Assembly (NCBI GenBank): GCA_029690005.1
Contig: CP121458.1
Location: 4,154,001 to 4,218,000 of the forward strand
Length of the DNA: 64,000 bases
DNA from: Prescottella defluvii
Lineage (GTDB): Bacteria; Actinomycetota; Actinomycetes; Mycobacteriales; Mycobacteriaceae
Direction: 5' to 3'
Shown: positions 19,513-30,231 of the stretch, piece by piece
Layout: each line of letters begins with the position of its first letter
Position numbering within the stretch: position 1 is the first letter of the stretch
Notes under the pieces: generated by a model
What the model was told of the DNA's origin: nothing
Seen by the model: only the letters and a program-made list of their open reading frames with translations
Database searches by the model: none
Translations under genes and position numbers: made by a program

Positions 19513-20996
19513 TCAGTCGGCCTGTGCCTCGGCGAGCTGATCGCTGCGGATCCAGCACGCGTGGAAACCGGACGGCACCCGCTGCGGCAGCAGCACGCGC
19601 GCAAGCGGTCCCGCGGCGACGTCCGCGGCGTCGAAGATGTCAATCTCGCCGCGATCCTCCGCCTCGTCGTTCACGAAGCAGACCAGGTAGCCGTCGGTCT
19701 CGCCGGTCGATCCGTCCCGCGGCGCGAACGGCGCTTCGGCACCCCATCGTCCCGGCCCGAACTTGTGCTCCTCCTTCGTTCCGGTCTGGGAGTCGAAGCG
19801 CACCAGGCCGTCGAAGAGCAGCGTCGGCTCGTTGCCGAGGCTCATGCTGTACGAGTACCGATGCGACTGCCCCATGATCCGCGAATCCACGCTCGGGAAC
19901 TCGATGTTCGCGTCGTCGAGCGGGGTTTCGGTCGTCGTCCCGGTCCGGAGATCGAACCGGTACCGGTACAACTGCGCGTCGAGGCGCATGTAGGCGAGCA
20001 TGCTCGCCAGCGGATGATCGAAGGTCGTCTGGTGCTGCGGGTTCTTGACGCGGCAGACGTCCATGATGATCTCGTCGCCCTGTTCCCAGGAGTTGACGAC
20101 GTGGTAGATGTAGCACGGCTTCGCTTCGAACCACCGCACCTGCGCGCCGGTGCCGTGCCGCGGGATGACGGCGAAGCGGGACGGCAGTTCCTGGTCGTAG
20201 AAGATGCGGTACTTCCCGGCCCTGCGCGCGTCCTGATCCTGGACCAACGGCAGATCCATGAGGATCGAGTAGTTCTTCGTGATCGCGATGTCGTGCGGCA
20301 GCCTCGGCGCCGGCAGGTCGACCTGGGTCAGATGGGTCTGCTGCCCGTTCGGCCCGATGATGCCGTAGCGCAGGAAGTTCTGGTCGGGGCCGTAGTCGAA
20401 CCAGATGAGCTCACCGGTCGACTCGTCGACCTTCGGGTGGGCCATCATGTCGCCGGCGAAGGTCCCAGGAAGTCCTGGGCGCCGAGCGTCTCCAGCGACA
20501 GGGGGTCGACCCCGTACGGGGTTCCGCACAGGTACCAGGTGGCGAGGACCTGGCCGCGGTGGAAGATGACGTCGGTGTTCGCGGCGTCCTTGATCCCCAG
20601 GCCGTGCCCGTTACCCCACGGGTTGTTCTGCGGGTTCTCCATCAGACCGGTCCACAGCGCGCGGCCGGCCTCGGACTCCTCCGCGAAGGCGCGGGTGCGC
20701 GCGTATCGGTTGCGGTAGCGGACCTTTCCGTTCTCGAAGTGGGCGGCGTGAATCATGCCGTCCCCGTCGAACATGTCGTACCGGCCGGGGGCCGCGAACT
20801 GGCGGTTCGGACCGTTGCGCAGGTACACGCCGTTGAGGTCCTTGGGGATCTCTCCGATCACGGGCAGTTCGTCGAGCGTCAACTCGTCCTGCACGGGCGC
20901 GAACACGCCGAGGAGGTCGGGATTCTCCTCGCCGCTGTTCACCGGGCGGGCGACGGCAATCGGAGCCTCGCCCGCCGATGACTTCGTATTCGTCAT
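19513..20996 (-). CDS. Carotenoid oxygenase family protein (CCO / lignostilbene dioxygenase type)
   Basis: Non-haem Fe(II) enzyme that cleaves carbon-carbon double bonds of carotenoids, stilbenes or phenylpropenes. All four iron-binding histidines are in family context: MMAHPKVD, PHDIAIT, YIYHVVNSWEQGD and SGFHACW; RNGPN near the N terminus is also conserved. Repaired length about 494 residues. One base is missing near 20464, inside QDFLGTFAGDMM. No signal peptide is seen. Placement next to CoA ligases, thiolases and a PaaN-type dehydrogenase suggests a role in opening an aromatic or isoprenoid side chain rather than pigment metabolism; substrate not determinable. Confidence 0.88.
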
Positions 20997-21044
20997 CGAG
21001 TGTTCCTTTCGTCGAAATGACGTGTGGCCCGGTTCACGGGCGGT

Positions 21045-21505
21045 TCAGGGGTGGAACACCAACTGGGTGCATCGGAACAGGGCGATCGTCCGGCCCTCGT
21101 CGTCGCATACAGTCGCGTCCCAGATTTGTGTGCGCCGGCCGCCGTGCACGCGGACCGCCGTCGCCGTGACGACCCCCGAGCGTGCGGTGCCCAGGTAGTT
21201 CGTCTTCAGTTCCACCGTGGTGAAACCCGACGCGCCGGCCGGCAACGCGAGTCGGGTACCGATCCCGCAGGCGGTGTCCGCCGAACGCGACGACGCTGGC
21301 CGCATGGAGGTACCCGTTGGGGGCGAGCACCTTTCCAGAACGGGCAGCTCCCCGACGACCTTCTCCGCGGAGGCCTGGAGGACCGCATGCCGATCGTGCC
21401 TGGCAAGCGACCCTCGAGCATGTCGGTCAACTCTTCCGCGAGGGGGCGATCCACGCCGGTCGGTGTCGCTCGCGGCGCGGCCACCGGGGTTGTTCTCTCG
21501 CCCAT
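21045..21505 (-). CDS. PaaI-type hotdog-fold thioesterase
   Basis: Acyl-CoA thioesterase of the PaaI/4HBT family. The core is spread over three frames: MGERTTPVAAPRATPTGVDR at the start, LAPNGYLHAASVVAF in the middle and DTACGIGTRLALPAGASGFTTVELKTNYLG to the end. The middle and third parts form the usual hotdog helix and strand. Indels lie near 21370 and 21300. Repaired length about 154 residues. It begins 3 bases after the CoA ligase stop, so it is co-translated with that operon; a scavenging role for stalled CoA esters is inferred. Confidence 0.75.
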
Positions 21506-21508
21506 GGT

Positions 21509-23246
21509 TCAGCCGTTCTGCGCGATCTCGACACGCAACTCGCGGCGTTGCAGCTTGCCGACCGGGTTGCGGGGCAGTTCGTCGACCGTCACGAGCTTCT
21601 CGGGCAGCTTGAACGACGCCACGTCCTTCGCGCGCAGGAAGCCGACGAGGTCGTCGAGTGAGACCTCCTCCCCGGCACGGGAACGACCACAGCGCAACAC
21701 TTCTCGCCGAGAACGACGTCGTCGTAGCCGACGATCGCGACGTCCGAGACCCCAGGGTGTTCGAGGAGTAGTCCCTCGATCTCGGCCGGCGCGATGTTCA
21801 TCCCGCCCCGGATGATGATCTCCTTGCTGCGGTCGACGAACTTCAGGTACTCGCCGGACTCACCGCACAGCTCGAATACGTCTCCGCTGCAGAGGTATCC
21901 GTCGTCATCGAACGGGCTGTTCGCCGCCGTGCCCGTGAGGTACCCGGCGAAGACGGTCGGCCCCTTCAGTCGCAGCTCACCGCGTCCGCCGATCTCCGTG
22001 ACCACCTCGCCCGTCGCCACGTCGACGAGGCGGACCGACGTCCGTTCCGCCACGGACGTGACCCACGTCCTGCTGGTCGCGCTGTAGTTCGGCAGGTACT
22101 CGGCGCGCACCATCGGATCCGGTGTGTCCGAAGGCGCACCGAGCAGGCAGACTCCCTCGTTCGATCCGAAGAAGTTGAGGACCTCGATGCCGAGATCGTT
22201 CTGCCAGTCGCGGACGACGCCGGGGGAAGCGGCGCGCCGCCCGAGCCGACCGTGCGCAGTGACGAGAGGTCGAACGTGGTGCGCAGGCTCGAATTCTGAA
22301 GCAGCATACTGAGAATCGCCGGCGGCATGCTCGTGTGGGTGGCGCGGTGCCGCTGGATCTGATCGAGGTACACCGCGAGATCGAGCGGGTGGTGCTGGAC
22401 GAGGTGCCCGCCGCCGAGCAGCCACGGCAACAGCGACGTCGCGAATCCGGCCATGTTGACCATCGGGAACGGCCCGACGATGACGGACTCCGCGTCCGTG
22501 TGCAGACCGTCCTGGACGGCCTGCCCGATGGCCAGCCAGTCGGCGTGGCACCGCGGAACGCCCTTCGGCGCCGCCTCCGTTCCGCTGGTCCAGCAGATCG
22601 TGATGCAGTCGTTGACGGTTCGTGCCAGCTGCCGATACGAACGACGCACCGCGTCGACCTCGTCCGCGGTCGCGGGATCGCGGTCCAGCGGCACACCGGC
22701 GCCGTCGGCTGGCGACCCGAAGGTGAAGACGTGCCGCAGGGAGGGCAGCTCACCGACCAGGGAGAGTGCCTCGACGTGGGGCGTCCGATCGTGCAGGCTC
22801 GTCGCGGTCACGACACCGACCGCGCCGGACGCCGCCACGATTCGACTCAGCTCGTGTCGCCGGTACGAGGCCGGCATCGGTGCCGCGATCGCCCCGAGGC
22901 GCCACAGCGCGAAGTACGTGGCGGTGAGCGCGACCGAGTTCGGGAGCAGAACCGCCACCGCGTCTCCCGGGCGCACCTGGCTCGCATGGAGTTTCGCGGC
23001 GATGTCGTCGACCTTCGCATCGAACTCGGCCCAGGTCAGGGATTCGGGCGCGATGCCCGCGAGCTCCGGCAGATTCCCGGGGTCGGTGGCCGCGGGCGCG
23101 CCGGGCCGGGCCCGGACGTGCCCGTCGAGAAGGTCGAGCACGGTGTCGGGGCGCCACCACCCACGAGCGAGGTAGTCGTCGACCCGGTCGTCGGGATGAC
23201 ACGCGCGTAACCGGCTGGAGGACAGGTTGTCCGCAGTGACGTTCAT
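21509..23246 (-). CDS. AMP-forming acyl-CoA ligase (first of two)
   Basis: ANL-superfamily enzyme activating a carboxylic acid to an acyl-AMP and CoA thioester. Motifs: ICWTSGTEAAPKGVPR (P-loop), LNFFGSNEG (A5-type), YLCSGDVF, KFVDRSKEIIIRGGMNIAPAE and the C-terminal PRNPVGKLQRREL with the catalytic Lys. ATG at 23246 gives MNVTADNLSSSR. Indels near 22228 and 21677. Repaired length about 579 residues. It lies between a thiolase and a thioesterase on the same strand; substrate unknown but consistent with aromatic or branched acids. Confidence 0.88.
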
Positions 23247-23283
23247 TGGTTCCACTTCCTTGGACGCTCGAAGGTGCGGGCGC

Positions 23284-24488
23284 TCATCCGAGCCGCCGGA
23301 CGACGACGGCTGCACCGAGTCCCAGTGCCGCCGGAATGGTGATCAACGCGTACTCGCCGTCGATGCGACGCAGCTGATCGAGTGCATTGACCAGCAGCAC
23401 GCCGCCGCCGGCGCCGAGGGGATGGCCGGTCGCCATCGATCCGCCGTTGGGGTTGACCCTGTCCGGGTCGAGCTTCAGTTCGCGGATCATCAGGAGCACC
23501 GAAGCGGCGAAGGATTCGTTCGCCTCGACGACATCGAGTCGGTCGGCGGAGATCCCGGCGTTGTCCAGTGCGCGTCGCGCCGCGACCGCCGAGGCGGTCA
23601 GCAACGGTGAGCGCACCGCCGCCTGCGCGACGCCGACCACCTCCGCCACGGGCTCGGCGCCGATCCGGGCCGACGCAGCTCGTGTGCCGAGCACAGCGAC
23701 CGCCGCACCGTCCGAGAGTTGCGGAGCGGTCGCCGCGGTGTGCAGCCCGCCCGCGGGACGCGGCGCGCCGGGTAGCCGTCGCGCCACCCGCTGCCAGAGC
23801 GGATCCTGACCGAACAACGGCGCCAGCTCAGCGAGACCGGCGAGGCTGATGTCGTCGCGGGGCCCCTCGTCCGAGGCGAGGATCGTCCCGGTTTCCGAGC
23901 GCACCGGCACGATCGAGTCCGACGTGAGTGCGGCGAGGGCCCGGCGGTGCGAGGTGACGGCGCACTCGTCGAGCTCGGCCCGCGTGAATCCGTACTGCGC
24001 GGCGGTGAGATCCGCCGATACACCGATCGTCACGTACCCGGTTCGTTCACCGAGATCCGCGTCGTCCGCGAAGGCGGGCCGGTCTGACGTCATCGGCACG
24101 CGCGACATCGATTCGACGCCGCCGGTCACGACGACGTCGGCGATCCCCGACGCGATCTTGGCGGACGCCGTCTCGATCGCGTCGAGTCCCGAACAGCACA
24201 GTCGCGACAGCACGCCGGCGCCCACGTCGTCCGGCCATCCGGCCCACAGGGCCGCCGAGCGTGCGACGTTGCCGCCCTGGTCCCGACGGCGGTGCTCGTC
24301 CCGATCAGGATGTCGTCCACTACTTCCGGCGGCAGGCCGCGCTCCTGAAGGGCCGAGAACAACTGGGCCAGAAGGTCGTAGGCGGGAACGTCGGCGAGGG
24401 TCCCGCCGTGACGGCGAACGCGGGCCTTGGGGGTTCGGACGGCGTCGTAGACGAAGACGCCGTTGGCGAACTGGGACACGGCCTTCAC
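23284..24488 (-). CDS. Thiolase-family protein lacking C-terminal catalytic Cys
   Basis: Acetyl-CoA acetyltransferase-like protein of about 401 residues after repair of one indel near 24283. The nucleophile region RLCCSGLDAIETA and the catalytic-His loop NGGSMATGHPLGAG are present, with GGVESMSRVPM in between. The usual C-terminal CxGxG loop reads IPAALGLG, so the second active-site Cys is absent although the frame there is unbroken. The start GTG at 24488 overlaps the paaN-like stop (GTGA). It may be a degenerate thiolase, or work on unusual acyl-CoA without the standard acid-base Cys. Confidence 0.85.
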
Positions 24489-26183
24489 CCCTCCACCTGA
24501 CGGCGATCCTGGACCATGCGGAATCGCCCGGCGACGAACGACTCGTCGGTGAGCGTGGCGTTGCCCGCCGGGTTCAGGCCGGTGACGTGGTAGTCGCTGT
24601 AGGCGGCCGCGTACTGCATCGGCATCGACGAGACCAGGTTCGCCGACAGCGACGCACCCGCATCCGCGTACGCATCGGCGATGGCGTCGACGGCCTCGTC
24701 GTCGGTGCAGTAGAGGTACGAGCTGATGGCGCCGTGCCGGCGGACGCTCGCGGTCGCGTGCTCGACGGCCGCGTCCCGATCGGCGCAGTCGATGATGAAC
24801 GCGACCGGGCCGAACTGCTCACCGTCGGGCAGCTGGTCCCGCGCCGCGGATCGACGCGGACGAGCAGCGGGGTCACCGCGCGCGCCTTCGGGTGCTCGGG
24901 GTGGGCGTAGGCCACGGGCCGACGGACGAGGGTGCCGTTCGCCTCGGCCCGGTCCGCGAGTGCGTCGAGCGCCTGCAGGGTCGCCTCCGACTGGAGGGCT
25001 CCGCAGACGGCGGCGGCGCGGCGCGGCGCCCGGCGAGGTCGTCGATCGCCGCGTGGAGGGCCGCGACGACGTCGTCGCGGGAGACGCGGCCGTCGTCCGT
25101 GAGAACACCGGCGTCCGGAATGTAGATGTTCTGGGGCGTCGTGCACATCTGGCCGCTGAACAGCGAGAGGCCGCCGGCCAGGGTGCGCATGGTGGCGGCC
25201 AGGTCCCGGACCGAGTCGAGGATGACGGTGTTCACGCCGGCGGTCTCGGTGAACACGAGAGAGTTCTCGACGTTGCGCTCGAGCCACGTGCCGAACGCCT
25301 GACTGCCGGTGAAGTCGACGATGCGCGTGGCCGGGTCCGTGGCCAGCTTCGCGGCGATCGGTTCGTCGACCGTGTCGACGACGAGCTGGACCGCGTCGGC
25401 GGGCAGGCCGGCCTCGGTCAGAACGTCCCGGATGATGCTCACGGCCAGTGCGGTCGCGAGCACCGACCGCGGATGCGGCTTGACCAGGACCGGGTTTCCG
25501 GTGGCCAGGTTGGCAAGGATCGCCGGGTAGGCGTTCCACGCCGGGAACGACGCGCAGGCGATGACGAGTGCCGTGCCGAGGGGGCGCGGACGGAACCGCT
25601 TGCGCAGCGTGACATCCGACTTGCCGAACGTCTGCTGCCACGTCACCTGGCTGGGCACCCGGCTCATCGCCGCCCACGCCATCGCGACGGCTTCGAGACC
25701 GCGGTCGAGCGCGTTGGTCCCGCTGCCACTGCACGCCATGTTGAGGCTCTGCCCGGTGGTGTGGGACGTGACTGCGGCGAATTCCTGGCCCCGTAGGTGA
25801 ATTCGGTTCAGGGCTTCAGACGCACACCCACCCGCTGCTCGACGCCCGCGTCGCGCAGAGCTGCCGCTGCCCGTGCGGCGCCGTCGAGTGCTTCGTCGGC
25901 GGAGGGAGCGCTGTACGTGACGTTCAGCGCCCGACCGGTGTACGGCGACACCTCGTCGGCGGTGATGAAGGTCTGCGTCTGCGCCGAAAGATGCAGCGCT
26001 GCACCGTCATCAGGAGCCGACGAAGGCTTCGGCCTGCCGGGAGTCGGGCGGGGTGACGGCGGTGTACCGGTCCACGCCGAGCGTGTCCGGTTGGCGTCCG
26101 CTGCAGACTGCAGCAGATCTGATGTGTTTCGAAGAACATGAAGGCTCGTTCCTGTCGACGGGGTGCGACTCGTCGAGCGACAT
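24485..26183 (-). CDS. paaN: PaaN-type aldehyde dehydrogenase
   Basis: Member of the actinobacterial PaaN branch of aldehyde dehydrogenases, linked to phenylacetate-type ring-cleavage aldehyde oxidation. Seen: HTTGQSLNMA, RPLGTALVIACASFPAWNAYP, NPVLVKPHP, VDFTGSQAFGTWLE, FTETAGVNTVILD, SGQMCTTPQNIYIP (catalytic Cys), EQFGPVAFI, and the C-terminal TGLNPAGNATLTDESFVAGRFR. It lacks the MaoC hydratase domain of E. coli PaaZ. At least six indels (near 26150, 26115, 26075, 26030, 25820, 25028 and 24850) fragment it. The start at ATG 26183 is the least certain point. It leads the run paaN-thiolase-ligase-thioesterase-oxygenase, and an ACTTCAATAA element lies just upstream. Confidence 0.8.
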
Positions 26184-26231
26184 CGGCGGGTCTGCTTCGG
26201 AGGTCTGGGCATCCGGTTCACGCATGCCGGT

Positions 26232-26250
26232 CACTACTGTTATTGAAGTG
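26232..26250 (-). promoter_or_regulatory. Candidate HxlR operator upstream of paaN-like gene
   Basis: The minus strand reads CACTTCAATAACAGTAGTG, with inverted ends CACT and AGTG. The 10-mer ACTTCAATAA (26240-26249 on the complement) recurs in the divergent promoter at 28587-28596 and I saw no further copy. The site lies about 50 bases upstream of the paaN-like start, in a locally AT-richer stretch. HxlR-family regulators commonly bind TACT...AGTA-like dyads. Confidence 0.5.
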
Positions 26251-26372
26251 AACCAAGCCACGCAACGGTTGTCAACGGTCAACTGCTCGGGAGAATCGGG
26301 GATCAGAGGATCTCAGAGGGATCGCGAACCAGCGGCCACCACGAGCACGGCGGCCGGGCGAACCGATCCGGG

Positions 26373-27296
26373 TCAGGATTCGAAGATGACGGTCGTGCGC
26401 TCGAGGTCGAGGTCGCAGCCGCGGCGGCGGAGAGCAGGCTGCAGCCAGTTGCCGCAGCTCTCGTGACGCAGCTTGGGCCCAGCTGCTCGGGCGATACGCC
26501 CGGGTGCGCGGTCAGCGTCCAGGCGAGGAGGAAGGCGAAGATCGGGAACAGCGCCCGCCCCCGGGGAGTCAGCACGTACTCGCGTCCGCCCTCGCTGCGG
26601 GTGAGTATCTGCACGTCGGAGAGTCGGGCCAGTCGCTCGGTCAGGGTCGTGGGCGAGATCTTCAGGATGGACTGGAATTCACCGAAGCGCCGGACACCCG
26701 ACAACGCGAGTCCCGTGACCAGGGCGCTCCACCGGTCCCCGATCGCCTCCATAACCTCGGTGAACTGGAGATCGGCCCGGCTCAGGGCCGGCGAGTTCCG
26801 GGTCGACCGCCGTCGGCTCCCCCGCGCCACCAGGACCAACGAGTCGCGGTCCATCTCCAGCCGGGCGTCCTGCGGCTTGACCGTCGCCCCGCAGTGCCTG
26901 CACACGAGTTCCGGTGGCCCCCGGTGCCCGCAGTCCACGTGCACCATCTCGGGCTGGAGCAGACCCTCGGCAGACCATTCCCGCTGCCACGACCACACGC
27001 TGACGAGGAATTCCCACGTCGCCAGGCCGAGGTCGGTGAGCATGTAGTCGTGCCGCTCGTGGCCTCCCGACTGCGGGCGCCGCTCCATCGACCCCGCGTC
27101 GACCAGCGCGTTCAAGCGCGACGACAGCGCCGCGGGCGGGGCCCCGGTGCCGGTCGATCCACTGGCTGAAACGACGCACGTGGTCGACGAACGCGTCGCG
27201 AATGACGGCGACGGTCAGGCGGTCGCCGAGCAGGTCGATGGTCTGCGCCACCGGACTCGGCGCCACGACGGCCCCCGCACCGTCGACCACGGCCAC
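26373..27296 (-). CDS. Tandem HxlR-type transcriptional regulator
   Basis: Two winged-helix HxlR domains in one chain. The first holds AQTIDLLGDRLTVAVIRDAF and RFSQWID; the second holds EVMEAIGDRWSALVTGLALSGVRRF, ISPTTLTERLARL and LTPRGRALFPI. Between them is a cysteine group, DCGHRGPPELVCRHCG, resembling a small metal or redox site. The C-terminal tail also has HESCGNW and GCDLDLERTTVIFES after repair of an indel near 26480; another lies near 27150. The start GTG at 27296 gives VAVVDGAGAVVAPSPVAQT. It is flanked by thiolase and paaN-like genes on the same strand and is the obvious regulator of this island. Confidence 0.82.
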
Positions 27297-27333
27297 CCGC
27301 CTTCCCGAACTGCCGCCCGCCACACCGATCGCG

Positions 27334-28528
27334 TCAGGCCTCCAACACAATAGCGATGCCCTGCCCCACCCCGATGCAGGCGGAGGCGACGCCGATCCCG
27401 CCGCCGAGACGCCGCAGGTGCCGCAGGCAGTCGATGACCACCCGGGCGGCCGACGCACCGAGCGGATGACCCATCGCGATCGCCCCGCCGAACGGGTTGA
27501 CCCGCTCGGCCGGGATGCCGGGAAGCTCGCGCGGAGCGCGAGAGGACCACCGCCGAGAACGCCTCGTTCAGTTCGAGCACGCGGACGTCCTCGGGCTGAA
27601 GCCCGGCCCGGTCCAACGCCTTCGCGATCGCCGCGACCGGAGCCAGCGCGAACAGTTCCGGCTCGATACCCACGACCGCCGACGACAGGACCCGGCCGAG
27701 CGGCTCGACGCCGAGATCGGCCGCGGCGGCCCCGCTCGCCACCAGCGCGGCGACCGCGCCATCGCTGACCGGCGAGGAGTTCCCGCCGTCACGCTCCCCT
27801 CCGGCGAGAACGCCGGCCGCAACGCGGCGAGCGCGGCCCGGTCGGCTGCGCGGATCGGTTCGTCACGTTCCAGACCGGCCTGCGCAGTCACGAATCCGTC
27901 GTGCACACCGTCGGCCCACGCCGGGCCGCGAGTTCGTGCGACCGCAGGGCCCACTCGTCCTGCTCGAGGCGACCGACGCCGTGGCGTTCGGCCACCAGTT
28001 CGGCCGACCGGCCAGCGATTCGACCCACGGTGCGGGAAACCGCGGGTTGGTCATGCGCCATCCGACGGTCGTGGGCACCAGGTCGAGCGCACGCGGAAAG
28101 GCGGTGTCGACCGGGGGCAGGACGTAGGGCGCCCGGCTCATGCTCTCCGAGCCCCCGGCGATCACGACGTCCGCGTCACCGACCGCGACCCGGCGCGTCG
28201 CGGACAGCACCGCCTCGGCGCCGGATCCGCACAACCGGTTGACCGAGACTCCCGGGATCGTGTGCGGCAGCCCCGCGAGCAGCAGGGCCATCCGGGCGAT
28301 GTTGCGGTTGTCCTCACCTGCGCCGTTCGCGTTTCCCCAGACGACGTCGTCGATGCGTGCGGGATCGAGTTCGGGGTGTCGGCCGACCAGGTCCGCGATC
28401 GGTAGCGCCGCGAGGTCGTCCGCGCGGATGCCCGACAGTGCACCCCGCGCGGAACCGAACGGCGTTCGGACCGCGTCGATCACCCGCGGTGTCCGCGCAT
28501 CCGCTGCCGAAGTAGCGAGTCGGGTCAT
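27334..28528 (-). CDS. Acetyl-CoA acetyltransferase (thiolase)
   Basis: Degradative-type thiolase with all catalytic elements: VNRLCGSGAEAV (nucleophile Cys), GGSESMSRAPYVLP, NPFGGAIAMGHPLGAS (His) and ACIGVGQGIA (second Cys). ATG at 28528 gives MTRLATSAADARTPRVIDAVRTPFG. Indels near 28010, 27780 and 27535 split it into pieces that align end to end; repaired length is about 400 residues, as in PcaF/PaaJ-like enzymes. It is divergent from the second CoA ligase across a 97-base promoter region. It probably releases acetyl-CoA or succinyl-CoA at the end of the pathway. Confidence 0.9.
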
Positions 28529-28584
28529 GACGCTCTCCTCTCCTGCCGGCGCCGAACTGTTGCGCAAACCGGGCCGGACGTTGT

Positions 28585-28602
28585 CTACTTCAATAAGTGT
28601 AG
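28585..28602. promoter_or_regulatory. Candidate operator in divergent thiolase/ligase promoter
   Basis: CTACTTCAATAAGTGTAG contains ACTT-CAAT-AAGT (perfect 4-base arms) nested in CTAC...GTAG ends, and carries the same ACTTCAATAA core as the site upstream of the paaN-like gene. It lies 57 bases before the thiolase ATG on the minus strand and 24 bases before the ligase ATG on the plus strand, so a bound repressor would cover both promoters. Confidence 0.55.
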
Positions 28603-28625
28603 CGAAATGGAGGAGTACAGCTCAC

Positions 28626-30196
28626 ATGTCTATCGCCAGTGTGGTGCGCGTCGCAGCCGAACGCTTCGGTCCCGACGTCGCCGTGGAGGACGGCACGACC
28701 TCGCTCACGTTCACGGAACTGTCCGACCGCGTCCACCGCCTCGCGGCCGGGCTCGCGCAGGTCGGGGTTGCGCCCGGGAGCACCGTCCTCGTACTGCTGC
28801 CCAACTCGACGGCGGCCGTCGAGGTCGACCTCGGCCTGACCATCGGCGGGTACGTTCGAGTTGCGCTCAACCCGCGGGTGGGCGAACGGGATTGGGCGCG
28901 AATCATGGAGGATTGCGCACCCGCGGCACTCGTCTACGATCCCGCGGTCGCCGGCGCACGCGAGTTCGCCTTGCGATCGACGGCTGAGATCGTCATCGCG
29001 GCCGGTGGTAAGGGTGACGATCTCACGCTCGACGACGTCGCCGCGCGGGCACCCGAGAGTCTCTCACTGCCCGACCCGGACCCCGAATCCCTCTGCGCCC
29101 TTCACTACTCCTCCGGGACGACGGGTGTACCGAAGGGTGCACAGCGGTCGCACGCCAACCGGCTAGCGTCGCTTCGCGCGATGCGTGAGCACGTCCTGGC
29201 CGGCACCCTCGACGGGCCCGAGCCCCGGTCTTCGTCCACGCCGGACCGATCATCCACACGAGCGGGCTGTTCGTCCTCCCGTTCCTCGAGGCCGGCGGGC
29301 GCCAAGTCCTCCTCGACCACGCCCGTCCTGCGGATGTGATCACCGCTGTCGACCGCCACGCCGCGACACACACCGCGCTCGTGCCCACCGTCGTCGCCCG
29401 GATGCTCGACTTCGACGACGCCCAGCTCGCACCGATGCGCCGGATGCGCATGCTGGCGTATGCCGGAGCACCGATGCCGGTCGAGCACATCCGTCAGGCC
29501 TACCACCGGATCACCCCCAATCTCGTTCAGTACTACGGGATGGTCGAGGCGATTCCGCCGCTGACCGTGCTCGATGCCGCCGACCACCACCGCGGTGTGA
29601 CCGACGATCCCGACCTGCTGAGCTCGGTCGGGCGACCCTGTACCGGAGTCGACATCGAGTTCCGGGACGGCGACCGTCCTGTCGCCGACGGCGAGCTCGG
29701 CGAGCTCGTGGTCAGTGGGCCCGCTGTCAGCCCCGGCTACCACAACGCGGGTGCGCGAACGGATCTCGGCAAGAGCCACGCAGACGGAGTCCTCTACTCC
29801 GGCGACCTCGGATTCCGGGCAGCCACCGGTTACCTTCACCTGACCGGTCGCAGCAAGGACATGATCATCACCGGCGGCTACAACGTGTACCCCCGCGAGG
29901 TCGAAGAGGCGATCTCCGCCGTGGCCGGCGTGAACGACGTCGTCGTGGTGGGGCTTCCCGATCCCCTTTGGGGACAGCGGATCGTCGCCGCGTACACGGT
30001 CGAGGTCGGCGCGGGTCTCGACGACGCGAGCGTCCTCGCCGAGAGCCGACACAGACTGCCGGACTACAAGCGCCCCAAATCGGTCCACCAGGTCGATGCG
30101 CTTCCCCTGACGCCCCTGGGGAAGGTCGACCGCGCGAGCGCGACACGCATGCTCGAGCACATCGCGCAGGAAGCCTCCATCCGATCCACCAACTGA
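28626..30196 (+). CDS. AMP-forming acyl-CoA ligase (second of two)
   Basis: ANL-superfamily ligase, about 523 residues after repair of one indel near 29225. Motifs: LHYSSGTTGVPKGAQRSH (P-loop), VQYYGMVEAIPP, YSGDLGFR, LTGRSKDMIITGGYNVYPREVEE and LTPLGKVDRA (catalytic Lys). The start ATG at 28626 has GGAGGAG 12 bases upstream. It is followed after 35 bases by the nitronate monooxygenase gene. It shares the operator region with the divergent thiolase gene. Substrate unknown; resembles medium-chain or aromatic acid ligases. Confidence 0.9.
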
Positions 30197-30231
30197 CCCC
30201 TTGTGTACCAACTACTTCTGAGCAGGACACC

